From NCBI RefSeq assembly GCF_025716945.1, contig NZ_JAOVZT010000001.1, positions 254,389 through 318,388 of the forward strand: DNA of 64,000 bases, written 5' to 3'. Source of the stretch: Geodermatophilus sp. YIM 151500 (GTDB lineage: Bacteria; Actinomycetota; Actinomycetes; Mycobacteriales; Geodermatophilaceae). How positions within the stretch are numbered: the stretch's first letter is position 1; each line of letters begins with the position of its first letter. A program made the position numbers and the translations under genes. Below the pieces are notes generated by a model, which was not told the origin of the DNA, did no database searches, and saw only the letters and a list, made by a program, of their open reading frames with translations. Of this stretch, positions 9,048-19,582 are shown piece by piece.

Positions 9048-9078
9048 AGGTCAGCAGAGCGACGTCAGCGGGGCGGCC

Positions 9079-10614
9079 TCAGTGGACCTGGCGGTCGGAG
9101 GTCGACCAGTAAGCCTCGCGCAGCTTGAACTTCTGGATCTTGCCGGTCGCGGTGCGCGGGATCGCGTCACGGAACTCGACCCGCTTCGGGATCTTGTAGC
9201 CGGCGATCCTGCCCCGGCAGTGGGCGATGATGTCGGCCTCGGTGACCTGCTCGCCCTCGGCGACGACGACCAGCGCGGTGACCAGCTCACCCCACTTGTC
9301 GTCCGGTACGCCGATGACGGCGACCTCGGCCACCGCCGGGTGGGCGAAGACGACGTCCTCCACCTCGATCGAGGAGACGTTCTCCCCGCCGGTGATGATC
9401 ACGTCCTTCTTGCGGTCGGAGATGGTGAGGTAGCCGCCGTCGTCGATGCTGCCGCCGTCGCCGGTGTGGAACCAGCCGCCGTCCAGGGCCTCGGCGGAGG
9501 CGTCGGGGTTGTCCCAGTAGCCGGCGAGCACCGTGTTGCCCCGGGCGAGGACCTCCCCCGACTCGGACACCGCCAGCCGGGTGCCCAGGCCGGGGACGCC
9601 GGCCCGCGACAGCAACCGCGCCCGCTCCTCGGGATCGAGGTCGTCGTACTCGGCGCGCGGCCGGTTGATCGTGAGCAGCGGCGCGGTCTCGGTCAGCCCG
9701 TAGATCTGGTTGAACTCCCAGCCGAGCTCGTCCTCGACCCGGGCGATGGTCTTCGACGGGGGCGGTGCGCCGGCGACGATGATCCGCACGCGGTCGCGGC
9801 CGGGGACCTCGCCGTCCCAGTCGGCCGCCGCGTCGAGCACGGCGTTCCACACGGCGGGGGCGCCGGCCATCACGGTGACACCGTGCCGGTCGACCCGCCG
9901 CAGGATCTCCGCGCCGTCCACCTTGCGCAGCACCACCTGCCGCGCCCCGACGCCGGCCATCGTGTAGGGCAACCCCCAGCCGTTGCAGTGGAACATCGGC
10001 AGCGTGTGCATGTAGACGTCGCGGTCGGAGACCTGCATGTGCATCCCGAAGGTGACCGCGTTGACCCAGGTGTTGCGGTGGGTCATCTGCACGCCCTTGG
10101 GCCGGGCCGTCGTCCCGCTGGTGTAGTTGATCGTGGCGGTGGCGTCCTCGTCGGGTTCCGACCACGGCCGCGGCTCGGCGTCGGGTCGCAGCAGCTGCTC
10201 GTACTCCTCGCCGGTGCCGAACCGGTGCTCGGCCTCCACGGTCTTGAGCGAGGTCTCCAGCTCCGGGTCGACGAGCAGCACCCGCGCGCCGGAGTGGCCG
10301 ACGATGTAGCGCACCTCGTCGGGCGAGAGCCGGAAGTTGACCGGCACGAGCACCCGCCCGGACGACGGGACGGCGAACAGCAGCTCCAGCAGGCGCGCGG
10401 CGTTGTGGCTGACCACGGCCACCCGCTCCCCCTCGCCGACGCCCAGCTCGTCGAGGCCGGCGCAGAAGGCCCGGCCGCGGCGGGCGACCTCGCGGTAGCT
10501 CAGCTCGCCGAGCGAGGGCGCCGGCTGCGCGGGCTCGTCGACGACGCCGGTCCGGTCGCCGTAGACCAGCTCGGCCCGGTCGATGAAGTCGCGGGTGGTC
10601 AGGGGCACGCGCAT
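9079..10614 (-). CDS. AMP-dependent acyl-CoA synthetase (ANL superfamily)
   Basis: 511 residues from ATG 10614. The protein activates a carboxylic acid with ATP and joins it to CoA. Motifs in order: P-loop YTSGTTARPKG (Ala replaces the usual Gly), GWFHTGDGG, the hinge SDRKKDVIITGGENVSS, and the C-terminal catalytic Lys in TGKIQKFKLRE. The start MRVPLTTRDFIDRAE matches the usual N-terminus of this class, and GGGAG lies seven bases upstream; an in-frame GTG at 10674 has no ribosome site. The length and motifs fit medium- or long-chain fatty acid ligases, but substrate length cannot be read. No beta-oxidation genes adjoin it; a separate enoyl-CoA hydratase is at 21551. Confidence 0.9.
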   Translation of the reverse strand: MRVPLTTRDFIDRAELVYGDRTGVVDEPAQPAPSLGELSYREVARRGRAFCAGLDELGVGEGERVAVVSHNAARLLELLFAVPSSGRVLVPVNFRLSPDEVRYIVGHSGARVLLVDPELETSLKTVEAEHRFGTGEEYEQLLRPDAEPRPWSEPDEDATATINYTSGTTARPKGVQMTHRNTWVNAVTFGMHMQVSDRDVYMHTLPMFHCNGWGLPYTMAGVGARQVVLRKVDGAEILRRVDRHGVTVMAGAPAVWNAVLDAAADWDGEVPGRDRVRIIVAGAPPPSKTIARVEDELGWEFNQIYGLTETAPLLTINRPRAEYDDLDPEERARLLSRAGVPGLGTRLAVSESGEVLARGNTVLAGYWDNPDASAEALDGGWFHTGDGGSIDDGGYLTISDRKKDVIITGGENVSSIEVEDVVFAHPAVAEVAVIGVPDDKWGELVTALVVVAEGEQVTEADIIAHCRGRIAGYKIPKRVEFRDAIPRTATGKIQKFKLREAYWSTSDRQVH

Positions 10615-10765
10615 GCCGGCTCCCGGAGGTGCGTGGCCGGCGCCCCGCCGGCCGCTCGACGTGGTCTCCGTCACGCTAACGCGTGCGGTGACGATCGGGT
10701 GACCCGGTCACCGGATCCCGCCCCGCGCACCGGGCCGGACGCCGGTCGGCGCGCGTGGGCGCCGT

Positions 10766-11485
10766 TCAGCGCGCGTGGGCGAGGGCCGACGGCGTGCGGC
10801 GGCCCACGATCGCCGGCGCCTCGCGCACCAGCGTCTCGTCGGTGAGCGCCTCGACCATGAACAGCGCGAAGTCGACCCGCCGCGTGCGGTTGCTCGCCAG
10901 CACCGGGTCCCCCACGTGCCGGCTCCACACCGGCAGGCCCTCGCTCTCGCCCTCCTCGAGGTCGCTGCCCCGGACCACCGTCCAGCGCGTGTCGCTGGCG
11001 AAGATCCGCCGGCAGGCCTCCACCTGGTCCCGCAGGTCGGCGAACCGGGCCAGGCGCGCCAGCAGACCGAACACCGCGACGAACGCGCGCAGCCGCCGGG
11101 TGTAGACGTCGCGGCCGTCCCGGGTGATGTGCCAGCCGCAGGAGAAGACCAGCCGGGCGCCCGGCTCGGCGGCGTCGAGCACCGCCTGGGCGGTGCCCGT
11201 CGAGTAGCCGCGCACGCCCCGGGGCACCAGCACGGTCAGCACGCCGTCGCACCCGGCCACCGCGCGGCCGACGACGTCGGGGTCGTCGGTGCGCCCCGGG
11301 ACGACGGTCATCCGCCCGTCGAACTCGGCGAGCTTGACCACGCTCTCCGGGCGGCACACCCCCACGACCTCGTACCCCCGGTCCAGGGCGTGCCGGACCA
11401 TGTAGCGCCCGAGCTTGCCCGAGGCGCCGACGACGCACACCCGCCGGACGCCGCCGGCCGACTGGTCGCCTGCCATCCGCTCCAT
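10766..11485 (-). CDS. NAD(P)-binding Rossmann-fold protein, NmrA/atypical SDR type
   Basis: 239 residues. The N-terminus has VCVVGASGKLGRYMVRHAL, an atypical-SDR glycine motif (GxxGxxG) for NAD(P). The usual YxxxK catalytic pair of reductases is not evident, so it may act as an atypical SDR or a redox-sensing NmrA-like protein rather than a classical dehydrogenase. ATG 11485 is chosen because GGAGAGGGGGAG lies just upstream. The substrate is unknown. A tandem 20-bp repeat sits 58-97 bases upstream and may control it. The next gene on this strand, the acyl-CoA synthetase, is 151 bases downstream. Confidence 0.78.
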   Translation of the reverse strand: MERMAGDQSAGGVRRVCVVGASGKLGRYMVRHALDRGYEVVGVCRPESVVKLAEFDGRMTVVPGRTDDPDVVGRAVAGCDGVLTVLVPRGVRGYSTGTAQAVLDAAEPGARLVFSCGWHITRDGRDVYTRRLRAFVAVFGLLARLARFADLRDQVEACRRIFASDTRWTVVRGSDLEEGESEGLPVWSRHVGDPVLASNRTRRVDFALFMVEALTDETLVREAPAIVGRRTPSALAHAR

Positions 11486-11542
11486 CGCTCCCCCTCTCCG
11501 GCGCCCCGCGGCCGAACCGGCCCGACGCGTCGTCCCCACGGT

Positions 11543-11582
11543 GTCAGGCCTGCCACCACGTCGTCAGGCCTTCCACCACGAC
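11543..11582. repeat. Two tandem 20-bp direct repeats upstream of the NmrA-like gene
   Basis: Two adjoining 20-bp copies, 11543-11562 and 11563-11582, match at 18 of 20 positions. The period equals about two helical turns, so bound proteins would face the same side. The position is 58-97 bases upstream of the minus-strand gene starting at 11485, suitable for regulator binding. Confidence 0.6.
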
Positions 11583-11615
11583 GCGGTCCGCGCACGCGCC
11601 CGCCGAGGCCCCCGG

Positions 11616-12038
11616 TCAGCCGAGCAGCAGCCACACCGCGGCGGCCACGCCCGCCGTCGCCGCCGCCGTCCGCACGGAGTCGACCCGCAGCAGCCGGCGG
11701 TGGGTCCCGGCGTCCCACCCGGCGCCCAGCCGCCGGTGCAACGGCACGGCCCCTCCGGCGGTCGTGCCCAGCACGACCGCCAGGCAGGCCGCGCCCACGA
11801 GCACGGGCGGCAGCGGGGCGCCGTCCGGTCGGTCGGTCAGCAGCCAGGCGGTGGTGACCGCCTGGCCGGCGAACAGCGGCCCGACGACGCGGGCGATCCG
11901 CCGCTGGTGCCGCCGCTCGAAGGCGGCGAACGCGGACGGCGGGACGAGCGCGAACTGCGGGTAGACCAGCGACCGCACGGTCCACTGGAACCCGGCGTAT
12001 GCGGCGGTTCCCGCCAGGTGCAGGACAAGCAGCGTCAC
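11616..12038 (-). CDS. Small four-span integral membrane protein of unknown function
   Basis: 140 residues, with four hydrophobic segments at about 3-20, 55-75, 80-98 and 120-139. Between the first two lies a conserved-looking stretch VYPQFALVPPSAFAAFERRH, then HQRRIARVVGP. This resembles small actinobacterial membrane proteins of unknown function; I do not recognise a characterised family. The GTG start is seven bases after the Sir2 stop on the same strand, so the two genes are probably cotranscribed. Confidence 0.75.
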   Translation of the reverse strand: MTLLVLHLAGTAAYAGFQWTVRSLVYPQFALVPPSAFAAFERRHQRRIARVVGPLFAGQAVTTAWLLTDRPDGAPLPPVLVGAACLAVVLGTTAGGAVPLHRRLGAGWDAGTHRRLLRVDSVRTAAATAGVAAAVWLLLG

Positions 12039-12045
12039 CCCGGCG

Positions 12046-12816
12046 TCACGCGACCCGGCCGACCAGCCGCGGCAACGCGGTGGCGATCGGCTCCCGGACG
12101 ACGAGGTCGGCCAGCCCGTCGTAGGGGGTGGGCTCGGCGTTGACGACGACGACGCGGGCACCGTTCGCGGCGGCGACCTCGACCAGGCCGGCCGCCGGGT
12201 GCACGGTGAGCGACGTGCCGACGGCGAGGAGCAGGTCGCAGTCGGCGGCGGCGCGCGCCGCGGCGTCGAGGACGTCGGCGTCCAGGGCCTGCCCGAAGCT
12301 GATCGTCGCCGACTTGAGGATGCCGCCGCAGTCGCGGCAGGCCGGGTCGTCCTCGCCGGCGTCGACGCGGTCCAGCGTCGCGCGCATCGGCGTCCGGACC
12401 CCGCAGGACAGGCAGGCCACCTCGTGCACCGTGCCGTGCAGCTCGAGCACCAGCTCCGGCGACGACCCGGCCGCCTGGTGCAGCCCGTCGATGTTCTGGG
12501 TGAGCAGCGCCCGCAGCCGGCCCTGGCGCTCCAGGTCGACCAGCGCGGCGTGGGCGGTGTTCGGCGCCGCGGTCCAGGCCGGGTGCCGGCGCCGCTCCTG
12601 CCAGGCCCGCCGCCGGACGCCGGGGTCGGCGACGTAGTACCGCAACGTCGAGAGCTTCTCCGCCTCGGGGTCCCGCGTCCACACGCCCCGCGGGCCGCGG
12701 AAGTCGGGAATGCCGCTGTCGGTGGAGACGCCCGCGCCGGTGAGCACCGTGATCCGGCGCGCCGCGGTCAGCCAGCCGGGCAGCGGATCGGGGACGGCGC
12801 CGGTCACGTCCGCCAC
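12046..12816 (-). CDS. cobB: Sir2-family NAD-dependent protein deacylase
   Basis: 256 residues, full length for bacterial sirtuins. Motifs: GAGVSTDSGIPDFRG (28-42), TQNIDGLH (106-113), catalytic His127 in ELHGT, a zinc site of four Cys (C135, C138, C160, C163), and GTSLTVHPA. The enzyme removes acyl groups from lysines using NAD and yields O-acyl-ADP-ribose. Acyl-CoA synthetases are classic Sir2 clients, and one lies nearby (9079-10614), but a link is only suggestive. Translation starts at GTG 12816; the ribosome site is weak. The promoter must be in the 137-base divergent gap shared with acnA. Confidence 0.92.
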   Translation of the reverse strand: MADVTGAVPDPLPGWLTAARRITVLTGAGVSTDSGIPDFRGPRGVWTRDPEAEKLSTLRYYVADPGVRRRAWQERRRHPAWTAAPNTAHAALVDLERQGRLRALLTQNIDGLHQAAGSSPELVLELHGTVHEVACLSCGVRTPMRATLDRVDAGEDDPACRDCGGILKSATISFGQALDADVLDAAARAAADCDLLLAVGTSLTVHPAAGLVEVAAANGARVVVVNAEPTPYDGLADLVVREPIATALPRLVGRVA

Positions 12817-12953
12817 GGTAGGAGGTCCCCCGCCCGTTTGCGATGCAGGTCACGGAGGGGGAAGGGTTGCCCCACCGAGGCCCCGTGAGCCGCTCCTGGG
12901 ATGATCGGCGGTGGTCAACGAGGCGGGAACCGACGAGGGGTAGGCGCAGAGCA

Positions 12954-15812
<2,859 letters not shown>

Positions 15813-15816
15813 GTCC

Positions 15817-16224
15817 GTGGACCTGGGGCTCGGCGGCCGCGGCTACCTGCTCACCGGCGCGAGCCGGGGGCTGGGGTCCGCGGCCGCCCGGGCCCTGGTC
15901 GACGACGGCGCGCGGGTGCTGGTCACCTCCCGCTCGCCGGACGGCGTCGATGCGGCGGCCGCCGAGCTCGGTGGCGCGCCGGTCGCGCACGGGCTGGCCG
16001 CCGACCTGGCCGACCCCGACGCCGCCGACCGGCTGGTCGAGGGCGAGACCGCCTCGGGTGACCCCGCCGCGGCCCGCGCCCGCAACGCCGCCCGCGTGCC
16101 GCTCGGCCGGGTCGGCGAGCCCGAGGAGTCCGGCCGGGTCGCCGCCTTCCTGCTCTCCCCCGCCGCCTCGTACGTGACGGGCGCGATGGTGCCGGTCGAC
16201 GGCGGGCTGCTGCGGTCCCTGTGA
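15817..16224 (+). pseudogene. Internally deleted short-chain dehydrogenase/reductase (135 residues)
   Basis: The frame is intact, but the protein joins the two ends of an SDR. Residues 1-70 give the Rossmann start with [15 protein letters not shown] and the second strand VLVTSR. Residues 75-135 give the C-terminal block [20 protein letters not shown] through [12 protein letters not shown]. The middle of about 110-120 residues, containing NNAG/NAG, the catalytic Ser and YxxxK, is missing. Normal length is about 250. The deletion is in frame, at about residues 72-76 (near 16035-16050). The start GTG is four bases after acnA and the stop overlaps the next gene (GTGA), so it remains a translational link in the acnA transcript. 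It cannot act as a normal SDR. Confidence 0.85.
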
Positions 16225-16994
16225 AGAAGGACCCCCTCGCCCCCGACCGCTCGCCCGCTCGCGGCGGGCCCATGCGGGGCGACCCTGTCCTGGTGGCCTG
16301 CGCGCACGGCACCCGCAGCCCCGCCGGGCGGCGGCTGGTCGCCGAGCTGGCCCTGGCCGCCCGCCGCCTGCGGCCGGGCCTGACGACCACGGCGGCCTTC
16401 GTCGACGTGCAGCCCCCCACCGTGGCCGACGTCGTGGCCGGGCTCGCCGCGGAGGGCCGACCGGCGGTCGTCGTCCCGGTGCTGCTGTCCGGGGGCTACC
16501 ACGTGCACGTCGACATCGCCCGGGCGGTCGAGGGAGCCGGGTCGGCCGTCGCCGCCCGGCCGCTGGGCCCCGACCCCCGGCTGGCCGCCGTGCTGCACGA
16601 CCGGCTGGTCTCGACCGGCGCGGATCCGGCGGACCCCCGCACCGCCGTCGTCCTCGCCGCGGCCGGGTCCAGCGACGCCCGGGCGGTCGCCGACGTCGAA
16701 CGCACCGCGGCCCTGCTGCGGAGCTCGTGGGCCGGCCCGGTGACGACCGGGTACGGCTCGGCGGCCCGCCCGGCCGTCCCGGACGCCGTCGCCGCGGCCC
16801 GGGAGGCGGGCGCGGCGCGGGTCGTGGTCGCCGCCTACCTGCTCGCGCCGGGTCACTTCCACGACCGGCTGGCCGCCGCCGGTGCCGACGCCGTGAGCGC
16901 CCCGCTGCTGCCCGACGGGCGGGCCGCCGCCGTCCTGCTCGACCGGTACGACGCGGCACGCGCCGGCCTGCCCGCGCGGTCCGCCGTCCCCTGA
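16221..16994 (+). CDS. CbiX/sirohydrochlorin chelatase-like protein
   Basis: 257 residues from GTG 16221, which overlaps the SDR remnant stop by four bases; ATG 16272 is an alternative and begins closer to the conserved core ([17 protein letters not shown]). Two CbiX-like halves are visible: [13 protein letters not shown] with GGYHVHVDI, and [12 protein letters not shown] with a terminal PGHFHDRL. His in AHGT and in GYHVHVD are the probable metal-chelatase residues. Family members insert Fe2+ or Co2+ into sirohydrochlorin for siroheme or cobalamin. No other tetrapyrrole gene adjoins it, so the metal is unknown. Confidence 0.85.
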   Translation: MKKDPLAPDRSPARGGPMRGDPVLVACAHGTRSPAGRRLVAELALAARRLRPGLTTTAAFVDVQPPTVADVVAGLAAEGRPAVVVPVLLSGGYHVHVDIARAVEGAGSAVAARPLGPDPRLAAVLHDRLVSTGADPADPRTAVVLAAAGSSDARAVADVERTAALLRSSWAGPVTTGYGSAARPAVPDAVAAAREAGAARVVVAAYLLAPGHFHDRLAAAGADAVSAPLLPDGRAAAVLLDRYDAARAGLPARSAVP

Positions 16995-17025
16995 CCTGCG
17001 GCCCCCGGGACCTACCCTGGAGCCG

Positions 17026-17754
17026 ATGAGCGAGCCAACCGCCGACCGGCCGGGTGCGGAGGCCGCACCCGGGTCGGCGGCGCATGCCGCCGCCCGGCGG
17101 CGCCGGCGGCTGGTGTCCGCGGTGGCCACCGGCGCGCTCACCGTCGCGCTCGGCTTCGGGCTCACCGTGCAGATCCGCAGCACCGGTGCCGCCGAGACCG
17201 TCCAGGGCCAGCGGGAGGACGACCTGATCCGCATCCTGGACGAGCAGGACGGCCAGGAGGAGCAGCTGCGCCAGCAGCTCGCCGAGCAGCGGCGGTTGGT
17301 CGAGGAGCTCAGCAGCGGGCGGGAGCGGTCGGGGGCGGCGCTCACCCAGGCCCAGCAGCGCGCCGACGCGATCGCCATCCTCAACGGCACCGCCCCCGCC
17401 CGCGGCCCAGGCCTGCGCGTGACGATCCGCGATCCGGAGGGGGCGGTCGGCCCCGGCATCCTGCTCGACGCGGTGCAGGAGCTGCGGGGCGCGGGCGCCG
17501 AGGCCATCCAGGTGGACGGCGTCCGCGTCGTCGTCTCCAGCCACGTCGGGGGCGGCCCGGGGGCGCTGAGCCTCGACGGGCAGCCCCTCGAGTCCCCGTA
17601 CGACCTGCGCGCCGTCGGCCCCCCGGAGGGGCTGACCGTGGCGCTCAACGTGCCCGGGGGCGTCGTCGCCGACGTCACCCGCGCCGGTGGGAGCGCTACC
17701 GTCACCGAGGTGGACGAGGTCGTCGTCGACGCGACGGTTCGGCGCACCGGCTGA
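17026..17754 (+). CDS. DUF881 membrane-anchored protein
   Basis: 242 residues. An Arg-rich cytosolic start precedes one membrane span (about 33-50), an extracellular coiled coil (about 60-115), and the DUF881 core with AIAILNGTAPARGPGL, a QELRGAGAEAIQV helix and NVPGGVVADVTRAGG. DUF881 proteins are common in actinobacteria, often beside cell-division or sporulation genes (for example near crgA); their role is not settled. It stands alone here, 31 bases after the chelatase stop, and may be read from that transcript. Confidence 0.88.
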   Translation: MSEPTADRPGAEAAPGSAAHAAARRRRRLVSAVATGALTVALGFGLTVQIRSTGAAETVQGQREDDLIRILDEQDGQEEQLRQQLAEQRRLVEELSSGRERSGAALTQAQQRADAIAILNGTAPARGPGLRVTIRDPEGAVGPGILLDAVQELRGAGAEAIQVDGVRVVVSSHVGGGPGALSLDGQPLESPYDLRAVGPPEGLTVALNVPGGVVADVTRAGGSATVTEVDEVVVDATVRRTG

Positions 17755-17758
17755 CCCG

Positions 17759-17817
17759 CCGCGGGCCCGCGGGGGACCGCGACCGGCGCGGACCGCTCGC
17801 GGACCGCGACCGGCGCG
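17759..17817. repeat. Perfect 14-bp palindrome and 17-bp direct repeat between convergent genes
   Basis: The self-complementary CCGCGGGCCCGCGG at 17759-17772 is followed by two exact copies of a 17-bp sequence (17774-17790 and 17801-17817) spaced 27 bp apart. The block fills the gap between the convergent DUF881 gene and a small membrane protein gene. A terminator role for the palindrome is possible; there is no U-tract. Confidence 0.6.
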
Positions 17818-17823
17818 CGACGC

Positions 17824-18105
17824 TCAGGGCAGCCAGCCGAGCACGCGTTCGCCGAACTGCAGCACTCCCGCGAAGACCGCGGCCGCGGCCAGCGGGACCG
17901 CGGGCGTCCACCACGAGCGGCGCCGCGCGAGACGGACCAGCAGTACGGCCAGGAGCACCCAGAACGCCCAGAGCGAGAACAGCCAGGCGCCCGGGATCAC
18001 CAGGCCACCGGCCGCGTAGAACCAGCCGACGACCAGGTGGCCGACGGCGGAGACGACGGCGAGCGCGAGCGGTGCGCCGCGCCGCCGGAGGCGGGTCGAG
18101 GTCAC
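17824..18105 (-). CDS. Small three-span membrane protein
   Basis: 93 residues from GTG 18105, with hydrophobic segments at about 11-32, 37-58 and 66-85, and basic residues (RLARRR) between the second and third. I do not recognise the family; the WFYAAGGLVIPGAW turn looks conserved. The gene lies 51 bases downstream of the sulfurtransferase on the same strand and may share its transcript. Confidence 0.68.
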   Translation of the reverse strand: MTSTRLRRRGAPLALAVVSAVGHLVVGWFYAAGGLVIPGAWLFSLWAFWVLLAVLLVRLARRRSWWTPAVPLAAAAVFAGVLQFGERVLGWLP

Positions 18106-18156
18106 CCGGCCAGTCTCGACCGCCGGGCGGCCGCGCGGATCGGGGTTTCCCCCCGG

Positions 18157-19005
18157 TCAGCCCGGTCCGGTGGCCACCGGCCGGTCCGGGTCGGCCGCCC
18201 ACTGCGACCACGACCCCGGCCACAGCGCGGCCGGGATCCCGGCCCGGGCCAGGGCGGCGACCTCGTGCGCCGCGGCGACACCCGAGCCGCAGTAGACGCC
18301 GACCGGGACGCCGGGCCGGGCACCCAGCGCCTCGAACCGCTGCGCGAGTGCAGCGGCTGCACGGAACGTGCCGTCCGGGGTGAGGTTGTCCGCGGTCGGC
18401 GCGCTCACCGCGCCGGGCACGTGCCCGGCGCGCGGGTCGACCGGCTCCTTCTCGCCGCGGTACCGCTCCCCCGCCCGCGCGTCGAGCAGCAGGCCGCCGG
18501 AGGCCGGGAGCGCCGCCGCTCCGTCGGGTGACAGCACCGGCATGCCGCCGCCGGTCAGCTCGACGTCCCCCGGCTCGGGGACGACCTCGCCCGTCTCGAC
18601 CGGGCCGCCGGCGCGCCGCCAGGCCGGGAGACCGCCGTCGAGCAGCCGCACGTCGGCGTGCCCGCCCCAGCGCAGCAGCCACCAGGCGCGGGACGCCGCG
18701 AGCCCGCCCGTGGCGTCGTAGGCGACGACGGGGTCGCCGGTGCGCACCCCCCACCGGCGCGCCGCTGACTGCAGTCGCCGCACCGACGGGAGCGGGTGGC
18801 GCCCGGCCGCCGGGGACGGCGGATCGGCCAGCTCGCCGTCCAGGTCGACGAAGACCGCGCCGGGCAGGTGCCCGTCGAGGTAGCGCCGGTGGCCGCGGTC
18901 GTCGCCCAGCGCCCAGCGGACGTCGAGCAGCACCACCCGGCGGCCTGCCGCCAGCTCCGCGCGGAGGCCGTCGGCGGCGACGAGGACGTCGTCGCCGGGT
19001 GTCAC
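18157..19005 (-). CDS. sseA: Thiosulfate/3-mercaptopyruvate sulfurtransferase (tandem rhodanese)
   Basis: 282 residues, the usual length for two-domain sulfurtransferases. The inactive N-terminal rhodanese domain (about 5-135) carries DVRWALGDDRGHRRYLDGHLPGA; the C-terminal domain holds the catalytic loop CGSGV with Cys239. CGSG(V/T) loops are typical of 3-mercaptopyruvate sulfurtransferases, while thiosulfate enzymes usually have CRxGx(R/T), so mercaptopyruvate is the likelier donor. GTG 19005 overlaps the upstream NTF2-like gene stop by four bases. The product supplies persulfide sulfur in the cytoplasm; a link to the suf genes 20 kb away is only speculative. Confidence 0.88.
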   Translation of the reverse strand: MTPGDDVLVAADGLRAELAAGRRVVLLDVRWALGDDRGHRRYLDGHLPGAVFVDLDGELADPPSPAAGRHPLPSVRRLQSAARRWGVRTGDPVVAYDATGGLAASRAWWLLRWGGHADVRLLDGGLPAWRRAGGPVETGEVVPEPGDVELTGGGMPVLSPDGAAALPASGGLLLDARAGERYRGEKEPVDPRAGHVPGAVSAPTADNLTPDGTFRAAAALAQRFEALGARPGVPVGVYCGSGVAAAHEVAALARAGIPAALWPGSWSQWAADPDRPVATGPG

Positions 19006-19463
19006 GGCGCGGCCAGCAGGCCGCGCAGCTCCTCGGTGAGGGCGTCGCGCGCCTCGGGGCGCCCGTGCCAGGCCGCCGGGGTGGCCTGGAGCAGCGAGAT
19101 CTTCCACCGCCCGCCGTCGTCGACGGCGACCAGCGTGTGCACGGTGAGCAGGTCCGGGTCGAGGTCGTTGCCGCCCGCCGGGATCATGCCGGCGTGCGCG
19201 TGCAGCACCGCGACCCCCGGCGCCATGGGCCGCACCGAGCGGACCAGGCCGACGTAGAAGGGCGTCTGGTGGGAGCCGAAGATCCGGCGGAAGTCGGACG
19301 CGATGGACAGCCGGCCGCTGGTGTGCGAGCCGTCGAACCCGACGATCTCCCCGTCGTCGGCGAACCCGGCGGACACCGCCGCACCGCTGCGCCGGTTCCA
19401 GCCGTCCAGGAAGCCGGCGTAGAGCGCCCTGATCTGGGCCTCGTGCGGGTGCGCTGCTGTCAC
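19002..19463 (-). CDS. SgcJ/EcaC-like NTF2-fold protein
   Basis: 153 residues from GTG 19463, with a strong GAGGAGGAA ribosome site. The pattern IRALYAGFLDGWNRRSGAAV, then FADDGEIVGFDG, then a final HTLVAVDDGGRWKISLLQATPA, fits the SgcJ/EcaC branch of NTF2-like proteins. Members are small alpha+beta barrels that bind hydrophobic ligands; several are tied to secondary metabolism but most have no known reaction. It is translationally coupled to the downstream sulfurtransferase. Confidence 0.8.
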   Translation of the reverse strand: MTAAHPHEAQIRALYAGFLDGWNRRSGAAVSAGFADDGEIVGFDGSHTSGRLSIASDFRRIFGSHQTPFYVGLVRSVRPMAPGVAVLHAHAGMIPAGGNDLDPDLLTVHTLVAVDDGGRWKISLLQATPAAWHGRPEARDALTEELRGLLAAP

Positions 19464-19582
19464 ACTTCCTCCTCGCTGGCGACCGCCGGTTCCGGGTCCG
19501 GCGGTGCGGTGCCGCTGCGTGACCACGCCAGCCCGGTCACGTCGTCGCCCTCCTCGAGATGGGACGGGTGTGACGCTAGTGG

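Noticed and set aside
8865-9078. c-di-AMP (ydaO-type) riboswitch before the NlpC/P60 gene
   Set aside because: I found only a simple hairpin; the conserved riboswitch sequence blocks are not visible.
9042-9350. Small opposite-strand genes over the acyl-CoA synthetase end
   Set aside because: Composition is typical of antisense GC-rich frames and no ribosome site or domain is present.
10698-10712. GGTGACC-C-GGTCACC palindrome as an assigned operator of the acyl-CoA synthetase gene
   Set aside because: Position is suitable, but no regulator gene is nearby and short palindromes are frequent at this GC content.
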